The notes beneath the pieces are model-generated. The model saw nothing but the letters and a program-made list of their open reading frames with translations, ran no database searches and was not told the DNA's origin. This document shows positions 34,601-44,852 of a stretch of DNA of 64,000 nucleotides, piece after piece (positions within the stretch are counted from its first letter, which is position 1; each line of letters opens with the position of its first letter). A program made the position numbers and the translations under genes. The stretch spans positions 22,724,480 to 22,788,479 of the forward strand of contig CM056395.1 in NCBI GenBank assembly GCA_029718625.1. Reading direction: 5' to 3'. The stretch comes from Synaphobranchus kaupii. Taxonomy: Eukaryota; Chordata; Actinopteri; Anguilliformes; Synaphobranchidae.

Positions 34601-37249
34601 TTGAGGTCTACATCAGAACCTTTGTTGCTACAGGGTCTGATGGAGGCCCAAGAAGCATTGTAGTTTCTACAGACACCTACAGGAAGCAGCAGCACTTATG
34701 AGCTCAAATTTTGCACAGACGAGAAAAAAAGGTTTTTAAAAATCTGCCACGGTGTGGTCCCTTACCTCAACTGGTGGGGTAGCGTGAGCAAGCTCAAGGG
34801 AGAAATTATCTGCGATGTGATTGGAGGATATGGTAACCAAGCTGTTGAGTGATTGGCGGCTGTGGTGGCTCTGCCTGCTACCCATCTGGCCCCTCTCCAT
34901 GATGGGTGAAGACGACGGGGACCTGTGGTGGGATCTGATAGGCAGAGTGCCGTTCGCTGTGGGCACCAGGGTGATGTCCCCTTTGTGTATCTGCCGGGAG
35001 GGCTTCTTGGGGTGGTTTTGGTACGTGGACTCGGCCACCCTGCAGTTGTAGGACCGCGTGTCCTTCTTCTCCCTGTTGCACCTGGTGGCGAACATGACCA
35101 TGATGACCAAGAGGACCGTGCAGATCGCTCCCAGGGATATGATGATGATCGTGGAGACGTCCAGGGCCGGGTAGCTGCCGCTCGTGGGCACGGGCTGCAT
35201 GTGGCTCTCCATGTTCTCGTACAGGGTGCATTTCAAAACCGCCCTGGCGCTCAGCCTCGTGGCCCCCCTGTCGTGGACCGCAACCGTGAGTTCGACGTGC
35301 TCCCGCGGCACCGCCTCCATGCTAACGTTGGCCCTTATCTCACACTTCCTTTGGTCGATGGCGAAGAAGCCCTCTTCGTTGCCCGCGACGATGGAACAGG
35401 TCAGCTCGGCGTTGACCCCCGCGTCGCGGTCAGTCGCTCTGATGACCGTGACCAGGTCCCCTGCGCTCGCGTATTTCGAGACGGGAACGTCGGCCGAGTG
35501 GTTCCACAGCTGTGGTATGACAATGACCGGGGGGTTGTCGTTTTCATCCAAAATGGTGAGCACCACGGTGGTGTTGCTCTGAAGCTGGGGGTCACCGGCG
35601 TCCCTCGCTTGCACAACGAAGGCAATCCGGCTGACGTCCTCGTGATCGAAGGTCCTGAGCGCATAGATGGCCCCACTGGAGGGGTCAACGGTGACGTAGG
35701 TTGAGATGGAGCTCCCGTGTACAAAGCTTTCCAGAACGGTGTAGGTGACCTGTCCGTTTGAGTCCAAATCGGGGTCACTGGCCACCACCGATGTGAGATA
35801 GGCGCCTGGAGAGTTGTTTTCAGACTTGAAGATTTCATACCTGCTCTTTTCAAAATGAGGTGGATTGTCATTTTCGTCCGAAACCTTGACAGTGAAATGC
35901 TTAATGGAAGACAGGCTCGGGACGCCTCTGTCCTCCGCTATCACAGTGAGACTGTACTCAGACCGCCTTTCTCGGTCTAAAGAAACATTCGTTAAAACCA
36001 TATAGTTCCTTTCATAAGTCTTTTGAAGCTTGAAGTGTCCGTGGCCATGAAGCCGGCACACAACCTCTCCATTTAAGCCTGAGTCAATGTCTTCTACCCT
36101 CACCAGAGCTACAAACGTGTCTATGGGGGCCGTCTCAGATATGTAGGCCACCTCTTCTTTCCCCTGTGTCATTAAGTTAATACTGATTACTGGTCTGTTA
36201 TCGTTCACATCGACCACTTTAATGATAATTTTACAGTGTGCTGGCATTGAATTGGGTCCAAGGTCTTGAGCCTGCACGTCAATCTCATAAGAGGCAGTGG
36301 TCTCAAAGTCCACTGCCTTAACAAGCGTTAAATAGCCGTTTTCTGAGTTTATTCGAAATATCTCTAAAATTTTTGGTGAGACGTGACTACTGAAAGAGTA
36401 CATTATTTTGCCATTAGTCCCCTCGTCCGCATCCGTTGCATTGAGATCAATAAGCAGAGACCCCAACGGTGAATTCTCAGGCAGATTGATAATATACGAC
36501 TGCTCTTCGAAAACGGGGCTGTTGTCGTTGGAATCTGATATGGTAATTTTAAGAAGCGTTGAACCCGACTTTGGAGGCACGCCTTTGTCCGAAGCCATTA
36601 GCTGGAGTTCATAGCTGGACTGCACCTCCCTATCAAGCTCCCTGAGCACAACAAGCTCGGCGTACTTGGCCCCGTCCGTTCTTGTGCGAATATCAATTTT
36701 GAAAAAGTTGTTAGGAGTCAAAGAATAAGTGTGCAGGGAGTTCTCACCGACGTCTGGATCCGTAGCGCTGTCCAGTGGAATCCTTGTCCCCACTGCAGCG
36801 CTTTCTGATATTTCAATGGGTATGATGGAACGGGAAAACTGTGGTGAATTGTCGTTAATGTCCAACACTTCCACTTCTACATGAAACAATTGTAAGTGCT
36901 CCGTCGGGAGTGTAATTACGTCAAATTCGATGGAACAATTAAGGTTCTTCTCGCACAGCTTCTCTCTGTCGATTTTAGCTCCAATGCTAATTTCCCCATC
37001 TCGCTCACGAACTGACAAAAAAGATGTGCTCCCTCTTTGCATTGCTCGGAAGCGCAGAGCGATGGAACTTGGTAGTTTGGATAACACATCAGAAACGTCT
37101 TCTTTCAGTCTTGCAATAACCGTGCCGACCTTCTGTTCTTCATATACCTTATATTTTATTGTCTTACCTGAAACGTATTGCGTCAAAAACACAACCAAAA
37201 CAAGTTGTACAAATATACCGCAAAACACGTTTCCTTTCGCGGTATTCAT
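31030..37249 (-). CDS. pcdh18: Protocadherin-18, complete four-exon gene
   Basis: Coding exons are 37249-34766, 34284-34196, 33268-33096 and 31688-31030. They join in frame (phases 0, 2, 1) into 1134 residues plus stop, and all three introns are GT-AG (481, 927 and 1407 bp). The product is a delta-2 protocadherin, a single-pass calcium-dependent adhesion receptor of the plasma membrane. Residues 1-29 form a hydrophobic signal peptide. Six cadherin repeats follow, with calcium-binding DxNDN motifs at about residues 130, 239, 347, 458 and 568. The membrane helix is at about 699-721 and is followed by a basic RCNREKK stop-transfer stretch. The tail carries the conserved segment [19 protein letters not shown] and ends in [11 protein letters not shown]. 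These blocks, the exon layout and the length match human PCDH18 as I remember it (about 1135 residues). The start is supported by an in-frame TAG eight codons upstream and A at -3. Teleosts keep two copies (pcdh18a, pcdh18b), and I cannot say which this is. Family knowledge: roles in cell adhesion, migration and axon growth, with zebrafish Pcdh18b linked to Nap1 and the WAVE complex. Confidence 0.96.
32722..33023. mobile_element. Short non-autonomous DNA transposon in pcdh18 intron 3
   Basis: The ends form an imperfect terminal inverted repeat. The left end reads CCATAGATATAG and the reverse complement of the right end also reads CCATAGATATAG, continuing with a shared ACCATA...GACATAT pattern. 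TTGAGA occurs immediately on both sides (32716-32721 and 33024-33029) and extends to GGTTGAGA if the terminal GG is counted as target, so the target duplication is 6-8 bp. It has no coding capacity. The right end lies about 70 bp from the exon 3 donor. An 8-bp duplication would suggest hAT, but the family is not settled. Confidence 0.75.
33096..33268 (-). CDS. pcdh18: pcdh18 coding exon 3 (conserved tail motif)
   Basis: This 173-nt exon starts at CTCAG|ATAC and ends at CCCAA|GTAAGT. With the AG carried over from exon 2 it encodes 58 residues from [16 protein letters not shown] to [13 protein letters not shown]. The segment [16 protein letters not shown] corresponds to the conserved cytoplasmic motif shared by delta-2 protocadherins (CM2-like). 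The HHHRLHP stretch at the end replaces a shorter, different segment (RIPAA, from memory) in human PCDH18, so this junction is the least conserved part of the tail. The full consensus donor GTAAGT supports the chosen boundary. Confidence 0.93.
33960..34185 (-). mobile_element. Probable hAT-like MITE in pcdh18 intron 2
   Basis: Read on the minus strand, this segment ends with GCAGCCTGCTGGATTGTGGT and then CCTTAAGGGCAGGAGTTGGGA. This resembles the common fish repeat end that reads roughly 'CTGGATTGCGGCCCTCGAGG...GGAGTTG', as I remember it. The other half (GCTCAGCCCCGGCC to TGACCACCTGACTC) looks like the opposite end of the same repeat class. No clean target duplication was found. It lies within 15 bp of the exon 2 donor. 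Family recall is from memory, so confidence is limited. Confidence 0.45.
34196..34284 (-). CDS. pcdh18: pcdh18 coding exon 2
   Basis: This 89-nt exon encodes [20 protein letters not shown] and then RGNKYSRSY plus two bases of the next Arg codon. The acceptor is TATAG|CAAG at 34285/34284 and the donor is TACAG|GTAAT at 34196/34195. The peptide matches the same position in vertebrate PCDH18, between HATPxVE and [10 protein letters not shown]. It is too short for a simple ORF scan and was found by reading the intervening sequence for the missing peptide. A repeat resembling a hAT MITE begins only about 10 bp beyond the donor, in intron 2. Confidence 0.95.
34766..37249 (-). CDS. pcdh18: pcdh18 coding exon 1 (ectodomain, membrane helix, proximal tail)
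   Basis: This single large exon encodes residues 1-828: signal peptide, all six cadherin repeats, the membrane helix and the first 107 residues of the tail. A giant first exon holding the whole ectodomain is the hallmark of delta protocadherins. The donor reads GAG|GTAAG at 34766/34765 and ends the exon on a codon boundary after HATPPVE. If the donor is not used, the frame runs nine more residues (VRDHTVADF) to a stop at 34736-34738. N-glycosylation sequons are visible at NCS (104), NAT (270), NVS (421), NNS (478) and NTT (559), among others. Confidence 0.96.
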
Positions 37250-37800
37250 TTTCGGGGAAATCTCCAGTAGCTATAAGCTCCGAGAAAGTAAATCCACTAA
37301 AATGTTCCACTGCGCTCCTTTTCAAAAGTTGACCATATCAAATCCTTTATGTTCGTTTTGAAGTTATTTCTTGTGATTAATTCCAACGCATTTTCAAGGG
37401 TGAAATGATCACCGCGGGTACCACTTGAGTAGCAGAAAAGGTCCGGGGCTTTGCCGATTCACCGATACGAAAACATTGGAACTCAATTCGACCGATGCTC
37501 TCCCAGACTGATCTGTTGCATGCATCAACTTGTGCATTTGCGTGAAGCACGGCTAAAGATGTGAGCGCTCTGCTGAGTTCACACTCCGTCTGTGGCGCCT
37601 CTCTGCAGACTGGCTGTCCCAAATAGCCCGCCCCAAACTAAAACTGCGGCTTTTCCTCGGCGCTGACAAAACACTTCCCAAATCAAGAGCTGCTCTGGTA
37701 GCCTCTCGATGACCACTCAAAACAGAGCATCTATTGATTCACAAAGAGCGAGTGGCGCAAACCCCGCCTTTTGGATTCACTCTCACTAGAGCGTGCCTTA
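37250..37800 (-). promoter_or_regulatory. pcdh18: Presumed pcdh18 5' UTR and promoter region
   Basis: This is the sequence directly upstream of the pcdh18 start codon in the direction of transcription. No clear TATA box or transcription start could be assigned. An in-frame TAG lies at -24 relative to the ATG, so the open frame does not extend upwards. The segment has several CpG sites (for example around 37480-37560 and 37740-37790). The label rests mainly on position. Confidence 0.4.
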
Positions 37801-39038
37801 ACAATAGGTTGAGCGAATAACTCAGGAGAAACTTTTATTCCTGAGGTTTTCTTTGTCCTTTAATTATGCATTAACCAGAGATGGGCTTCTACAGGGGAAC
37901 CGGCACGATTCTAGATGTAGACTAGGACACAAACACAGGGGCTTGGCTGAAGTAGCCCATATTTGCCTCTCTGTATTGTGACAGACTAACACATAACATG
38001 ATAAGTATCCATGGCATGTGCAATTCTATGTAGCCTACACATAAATAACGGCACGGGCAGGGCTATTTAAAACGGTCATAAACTGTCCCCACAAAGACTA
38101 GTAAACCAAATCCTTGCAGTCTTATTTCTGAATTCACATTTATTATAGGTATAACTTCCTATGTAGCCTAGCCTGCAATGTTACCAAAACTGGGAAAAGT
38201 GTGAAGTCTTGGGATAGACTTCAATGAAAACTGACACTCATCGATCTCATTGGATTATATATTTTAGGCCCATCTTATTTACTACATTTAAAAAAAGAAG
38301 AAAATTTAGTGCTAAAAACTGTCAAATATACATTTTTTAAATCTGCTTTGCCTATGCCTCATATGAACCAATCACTGTGGCTAATCACACTGAAAGGATC
38401 CTCTTCTAATGAATGCGTTTCACACTAAGTCACGCTGATGAACATTCTGTCCGCGTGAACAATACCGTTTTACTACATTGAGGTTCTTTACGATTCCTGA
38501 TCCCCGAATTAGCATCCATGTGAGTTGCAGGCAAGCGTCAGCAATTGGGACCATGGAATCCAATGGCCATCTGGCGTAAATCTTGGTTCTGCTGTCTGTG
38601 CACACCCTACTTAAAAAATGACGAAATGGATGCGGCTGACTATGAAAACGAATGAAATCAAATTCCATTAGTTAAAATCACCTTGTAAAATAGTTTATGC
38701 TTCTTTTTGTACTTCCACCGTCCATCTCATAATCTATATTTTGTAGTACGTTTATGCATATTTAGATCCATAGCCTATAGCAATAGACAAATTTACGCTC
38801 AGGGACGGTTCTGTTGAACACACGACATCCAAAATATTTAATGACATAGCTGCTCAGCTACAATATTCATCTTCCTGAAAGAACTATCACAAGCGTGTGT
38901 CAAACTTTATGCAGTTCAAGTTCCGCCCTTCGTTAACTTAGTAGGTAGGCTACAAGCTGAAACGGAAGGCGCTCCTCTTATCCTTATCCTAGGTTGACTC
39001 GTTTAGTTTACCTGCGTACTGCCGTTCCTGAAACCATG

Positions 39039-39039
<1 letters not shown>

Positions 39040-39070
<31 letters not shown>
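39040..39070. repeat. (AT)n microsatellite
   Basis: An AT tract of about 30 bp. Confidence 0.95.
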
Positions 39071-39075
<5 letters not shown>

Positions 39076-39197
39076 CAATAAATATTCGACTTTTCCTCAA
39101 AAGCAGAACCAATAACGTCCTCTCCAGCGAACGAAAAAAAACATATATATATAGGCCTACCTTATTAACAATTTAAACTTTAAAATTATATTTTAAA

Positions 39198-39221
39198 CAC
39201 ACGCACGCACACACACACACG

Positions 39222-39289
<68 letters not shown>

Positions 39290-39290
39290 A
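39198..39290. repeat. (CA)n microsatellite
   Basis: CA repeats of about 90 bp with GCACGC interruptions at the left. Confidence 0.97.
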
Positions 39291-40369
39291 ATAAATAAAG
39301 TGGCGCGTGAGAAAAGAAAATGGGAAAAAGTATTTTTCATCAATGCAGATGTAGCCGTATGCTAGAAACGCCTCAAATACTATTGTTTATTCACACCAGC
39401 TAACTTTGATTAGAGCGATCACTGGAATCTGGTTATGCAAACTCTTTGGAAACTTAACGAAGTTAGATACGGGTTGGTGGTTTGATCTTGTCACGTTTTG
39501 CGCCTTCCACAGCCTTGAGCGCGCACAAAGCGATGATGTAATTATTGCTGTAGCTATAGGGACTATGGGGCTAATCACATTCCCACCACAAAGAAGTTGA
39601 ACTCTTGGATTTTAACACGGTGTGCACGGTTTGGACTATTAGGCTACCGTCCATTGCCTAAAAAAAAGACATTAAAAGAGGATTGCAAATTCTAGAAGCA
39701 GATGGAGGCTTAATACATTTAGGTACGGCTCCTACACAAAGGAACGGTCCCTTCACCTCCTGTCACTCATAGCCAACTGAAAATCAGAGGGAATAAGGAT
39801 AGGCAACAATGTAAACACGTGAGAGTTATAACTCCCATAAAGCAGATGCGACAGTGAAATAGCTTGCCTAAACATCAATAAAACTACAAGCATTCACAGT
39901 CACATAGTAACTTAGTAGGCCTCTTTATCTTTGATAGGATATTTTCGAGCTCATAAATCACCAAAGCGGTTTAATCAAATAAATTGATTTGAATGTGCAA
40001 TTTATTCAAATGTGAAAGTCGTAATACTGTATATTTTAGAAAATAAAACTTGGGGACAGGTAAATTCATTGTAGGCTAGCTACATAAGAACTATATAACT
40101 CTTAACAATCCGTTCCGAGAAGATTTGGCCGTGTAGCCTGTGGCAGTGCCTGATGCATAAAATTACTAAATTCAGGCGCATTGAACTTTGTCATTGAAAT
40201 TACGGTGACTCTCAACCATCCCGCCATCTCCAACCCCTCAAACAATAGATCCTAGCAGGTGGAACATAGTGGAGACGAGGTTCACCCAAACTACGGGGAG
40301 TCCGTACATCGCTCAAAAGTTCGTGTCAGAGGAATGAGTCACTGGGGCTGGTGTTGTAAAGGCACGCGA

Positions 40370-40530
40370 GCATCTGCTGCCTCAGTCTGTCTCATTTTCA
40401 TTCATCCAATTAGCTCTCGCGGATCTCGGCTTTAGCCAAGCCTTTGAAACGCGCTGCCCCTCACCCCGTCCAATAACAGCCTCATTGTTATTCATCGGCA
40501 GTCCAACTTTCACTTTTCCCCGTAAGAAAA
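40370..40530. promoter_or_regulatory. Candidate regulatory element upstream of pcdh18
   Basis: This lies about 3 kb upstream of the pcdh18 start codon. It contains CATTTTCATTCATCCAATTAG (CCAAT overlapping a homeodomain core) and CCAATAACAG...CATTGTTATT, in which an inverted pair of SOX-like AACAAT/ATTGTT words sits within 20 bp. The sequence is complex and repeat-free. Its position makes it a plausible proximal enhancer. Conservation is unknown. Confidence 0.28.
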
Positions 40531-40818
40531 GATGTTTATTGCCTTATGACACGTGTTGGACTCTGTCTCACATTATAAAATAGTAAAATAAAAAAAAACT
40601 TCTCCCCGTTTTTGAATGCGACACATTACATTTGCATCTCTGTTTGTTGAAGCTAAGCTCTCCGGGTGATCGTACTTTGGCTTTTGTCATAATACAGGCC
40701 TATAACATTTTTATTGCCATTTATTTATTTATTTCGTTTTTTTTATTTATCATGGATATTGCATACGGTTATTATAGAGCACTGTTATTCAAATACGAGT
40801 ATTGCACCTCTAATGAAT

Positions 40819-40881
<63 letters not shown>

Positions 40882-40930
40882 GTAGTAGTAGTAGTAGTAG
40901 TAGTAGTAGCCTAGTAGTAGTAGTAGTAGT
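40819..40930. repeat. (ATT)n-(AGT)n compound microsatellite
   Basis: About 20 ATT triplets change abruptly into about 16 AGT triplets, broken once by AGCCT. Poly-Ile, poly-Leu and poly-Val frames here are artefacts. Confidence 0.97.
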
Positions 40931-43205
40931 GTGTGGTGTACATCATATCAGCACATCCTTTAGTGAATCTAAGTTCTATGTGTATAATTTGCCATTTGCC
41001 TACATGTCATCCCAATAGGTAATAAACATGTTTTGTAGGTATGCATGTGGTATGCATGTGTGCAGGTTAGGTTGCAAAGAGTTGCTCCATATTGCTGACT
41101 TCTTCAGGGAGCAGTATAAAAATAGAGGATGTCTCGTGCCTCATCATAACATTCCAGCTGTCAAGGTCAACCACTGTACTAATCATAATATACTGTACAT
41201 ACATAGATAGACAAGGAATCTCCTTGTGGAAGGTAATCAGTGGATCCCAGAATTCCAGAAACTGAATGTTCCCTACTCTAACACATCGCTGTGACATCTT
41301 GTCAACATACTAATGTAACCTTGCGAGAAGAGTGTATCAGCTACCTACAAAGTCCAAACACCATCACAGGGCTGTCCTTTCAGTGTGCAGTTATTTATGC
41401 ATTTCTCTATTTATTTATTTATTTATTATATCACCATGCCTGTTGTTATCCTGTGTCCAGATGTTTTTCATGTTATCCGACAGTCAGCAAAAAAGCTGTT
41501 CTTTTTAGAAATGTTTTAAGGGACACGGCCAAATCATATTAAGGCACATCCAGTAAGTGAATGACATTGTGTTCAGTTACTCACTCCCAAGCTTTCCATA
41601 GCAAGCTCCACAGGAGTCGGCTGGGGCCTCATTTATCAGGGAGAGATAGCTCTCAACCCAAAGACAATAAAAAAACAGAAATTATTGCTGGGTATCACTC
41701 TTCTCTAAAACATATTCAAAATGTAGACACAATACTCTTTACATCTCAGCTTCGAGAAGACTAATGCAGTTTTGCCTGACTGGGAAAGATAGATAGCTTA
41801 TACTCCCAAAAAAGATATGAATCTATTACAACTTTATATTACTTTATTTTCACTTATATAGTCTACAGCACTATTCTAATGCGCGAGTGCATGTGGAAAA
41901 AAAACATTAATTTACAATAGTTACAGTGGTGAACGGAAACAGCAGTAGCACCATTTAAACCATGTTAACTAACCCTCAATTCTCACAACTGTCTACCATA
42001 GTAGGGGATATTCCTTTCTTCCAGCTGTCAATAATGGGTGTTAGTTTTTTAAAAAGCAAGTTTGCTGGAATTTGAAATCCTGAAGTATAAAGTAAAGGGA
42101 AAGATGTTTCATTGTGGTCTCCGGAAACTCATTCAGGGGTAAGTAGAACCCAGAGATGGATGAAAGCCAATTGTACATCTGGCATGTGCTTCATAGACAT
42201 ATGATAACCTTCTATTGTAAAGTGCAACACCTCTCTCCCACATTTTCCATTCTTTAGACCTGGCTATCGGATGTCAGCTCTTGGATTCCATATTAATAAC
42301 GGATACTGTCTTTATTCCCTCCAAGGGCAGAACTGAAGACCTGTGGCAGCTGCAAGGCCGAGACAGAGTTATGTTGTTGCCATCTCCGTGTCTTGGTCGG
42401 ATTTCATGCATTTTCTTGTCAGAAATAATTTCAACAGATGTTTTCGTCAGATGTAAATGGCCACCTGATATCATTTGCACAACTAAAGTATGTTACTTTA
42501 TGAGAAACTGGGTTGCCAAAAGAAAGCATTACAATATCCTGACTGTAACAACAAAAATAAAAAACATAGCATGAAATCAAGGGGATATTTTGAGGCGATG
42601 CCATGATCCAAGCCAACTTTATGATGGCCATTGACTCATGTGGTCTTGAGTTATTCACCTAAATGCCTTCAGTGGGTCTTCAACTTCAAACTTTGTTTTG
42701 ACCTTTTCTGGACATTTTCTTCAAGCGCTTTGCAAATATTCATGCTGAAGGTCGGCAGTTATTAGGGTTCAAGGAGGTGCTAATCAGACCGGGGGTCCTT
42801 TTTACTTGAACAGCAATCAGAAGCCTGTGCCTGGCCTTGATTCATGAAAGGGACCAATCACAGCTGATTTGGCTTCAGTGGGACATTTAGGTTATTTGTG
42901 CATTCATAATCTGAAGTTCAAACAGAGAAATACAAAAATGAGCTGTGAATTTTTACTTAATTTCGTTCAAAAGTAATTTTACTGAAGAACAGTTGGATAT
43001 AGATGTGGTGTATGCTGTGTATGATGACCTCATCTTCATGTGCAGGTATACACAGTAGAGCCACAACCATAATTAGTTTGCTCATCCAACCAAAATGCAA
43101 TTTTAAGGTGTTAAATATGAATATCCAAGGTAGCTGCATGGTGCCTACCCAAAATGCACGTTCACAGCAAATAAGCAAGAAATGTATCATGTACATACAA
43201 TGGAT

Positions 43206-44852
43206 CAGGGCCGCCGGCAAGGATGTGGCCAATGGGCAGCTGCCACACCACTTTCGACCTTGGTGTGGCATCGCCCCACCCTTTTCTTTATTTTTTTTAT
43301 TATTATGAACATTATTTTTTTTAAAATAAAACTAGTAAACTTTATTGAAATTCTACTGTTATCTCAAGTGAATCATTACCCGATGAGAACGAGTCACCAC
43401 GGCCAGCGCAGCATGAGACTGAATGTCCATTTAGTAAAAACAACGCCTCTAGCTACAGGACAGAGTTGCCACACTGTAGGGGATTTAACAAAATTCATAG
43501 GGGAAGATTTACAGTAGTAATGTATAGGAGTCAATGACAGACGGGGGGGGGGAAGGAAGGGAGTATCTGGCAACATTCTATCTCGTTCTCGAGCGTGCCC
43601 ACCGTGCCGACTTTTTCTTTCTGCTGCGGTCGCAATACTGGTGAGTTCTAGCTGTTAGCTAGATAAATAAGTTCTGCTCTAGTCAGGAGCACTAACATTT
43701 CGAAGTAATCCAGATGTGTCCTTGGTAAGTTCTGTAACGTTACTGTTAATTATGTCGCTAAAATGTCAGTAGGCTAAGACGTGTCTAATAAGAACAGAGA
43801 GTGGTAACTGTCGTGTTAACGTTAGCACTACTGTATTTTAAGTTCCCAGATCACACAGCTGGCTTTAGGCTACTGAGGGTATATAACGTTAGCTAACGTT
43901 GGTGCAATGCTAGCTAACTGGGTTGATATCCAGCTAGCAAGTAGGCTAAGTTAGATCATGGGACTGCAAATATTTAATAGGCTATTCATGATGATTGGTT
44001 GAATCAGGTGTATTATTGTTAGATTTCTTATGTTTGGCTACTGATTCCATGAATGATGAAAAGAGGAGCATAATGCCAGGATGGAGTGATATGGTTAGTT
44101 AGCTATTGATTAAGTGTAGATAGATAAATTAAGAGATTGTGTAAATAGATAAATATAGCTGATACTGGTTAGTTTAGATGGTGTTGAACTTGAACTAGAC
44201 TATGAGCTCCCCTGTGTAGCCCTTCAGGACATGGAATGAAGAGCTCTCACCTATGGTTGGTTTAATACAAGTGGTGTTCATTTCAGGCTCTGGGAATGTA
44301 CATCACTGCATATATTTGATGAAGTACAACAATAACATGATTCAGCTAAACAAGGCATGGTGATTGATTGAATAAGGTGTTTTACTGTTAGATTGCAGAA
44401 AAACATGCAGTGGTCTGGGTATCCAAACCTGGAAGACTACTGCTTTACCCTGCACTGCTAAGCCTCAAACAGCACACTGGACTCTATACTGTGTTCAAAA
44501 GTTTAGTACTGATTCTGGGTCTGTGAAACTTATTGCCCAATTATGGTATAGATATTCATATAGCCAACGTATTCTTTGCCATAAAAGTTGCATAGACAAA
44601 TAAGCCATCTATGGATCATTTGTACACAAATATGTTTAGTCACAATTTTAATATACTGTAAATATGCATATTAAAATGCTGGTAGGTGGATTCCAGTGGT
44701 AATAGATCAGGGTCTATTGCGTAATTTTTTTTTTTTTTAATTCGCCCCACCGCTTTCAGAACTGTGGTGCCGCCTCTGCAATGGATGCAAGGCAACACAA
44801 CACATACAGGGTGGTGGATGCAAGGCAACACAACACATACAGGGTGGTGCAT
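43206..44852. mobile_element. Possible hAT-like or other DNA element, ends uncertain
   Basis: The left boundary CAGGGCCGCCGGCAAGGATG is hAT-like. Near both ends there are related CG-rich blocks: TGCCACACCACTTTCGACC with GTGTGGCATCGCCCCACC at 43241-43280, and CGCCCCACCGCTTTCAGAAC with TGTGGTGCCGCC at 44743-44774. The interior has GTTAGCTAACGTT words and no open frame. A 33-bp tandem duplication lies at the right. No terminal repeat or target duplication could be proven. Confidence 0.3.
44783..44848. repeat. 33-bp tandem duplication
   Basis: The unit GGATGCAAGGCAACACAACA continuing with CATACAGGGTGGT occurs twice in direct succession (44783-44815 and 44816-44848), differing at the very end of the second copy. 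The identity of the copies implies a recent slippage or duplication event. Confidence 0.9.

Larger units (their letters stand above)
37801..43205. other. Intergenic sequence upstream of pcdh18
   Basis: Holds three microsatellites and the candidate regulatory element at 40.4 kb. No other gene is seen on either strand. Presumably it contains cis-regulatory sequence for pcdh18, but only the position suggests this. Confidence 0.5.

Noticed and set aside
34925..35704. Long open frame of 259 codons on the plus strand inside pcdh18 exon 1
   Set aside because: It is the antisense shadow of a GC-rich coding exon. It has no domain, and its composition (Gly, Val, Arg, His, Asp) mirrors the opposite strand.
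41290..43000. Possible additional gene between 41 and 43 kb
   Set aside because: Only short frames (under 105 codons) are present, with no conserved peptide and no consistent splice sites.
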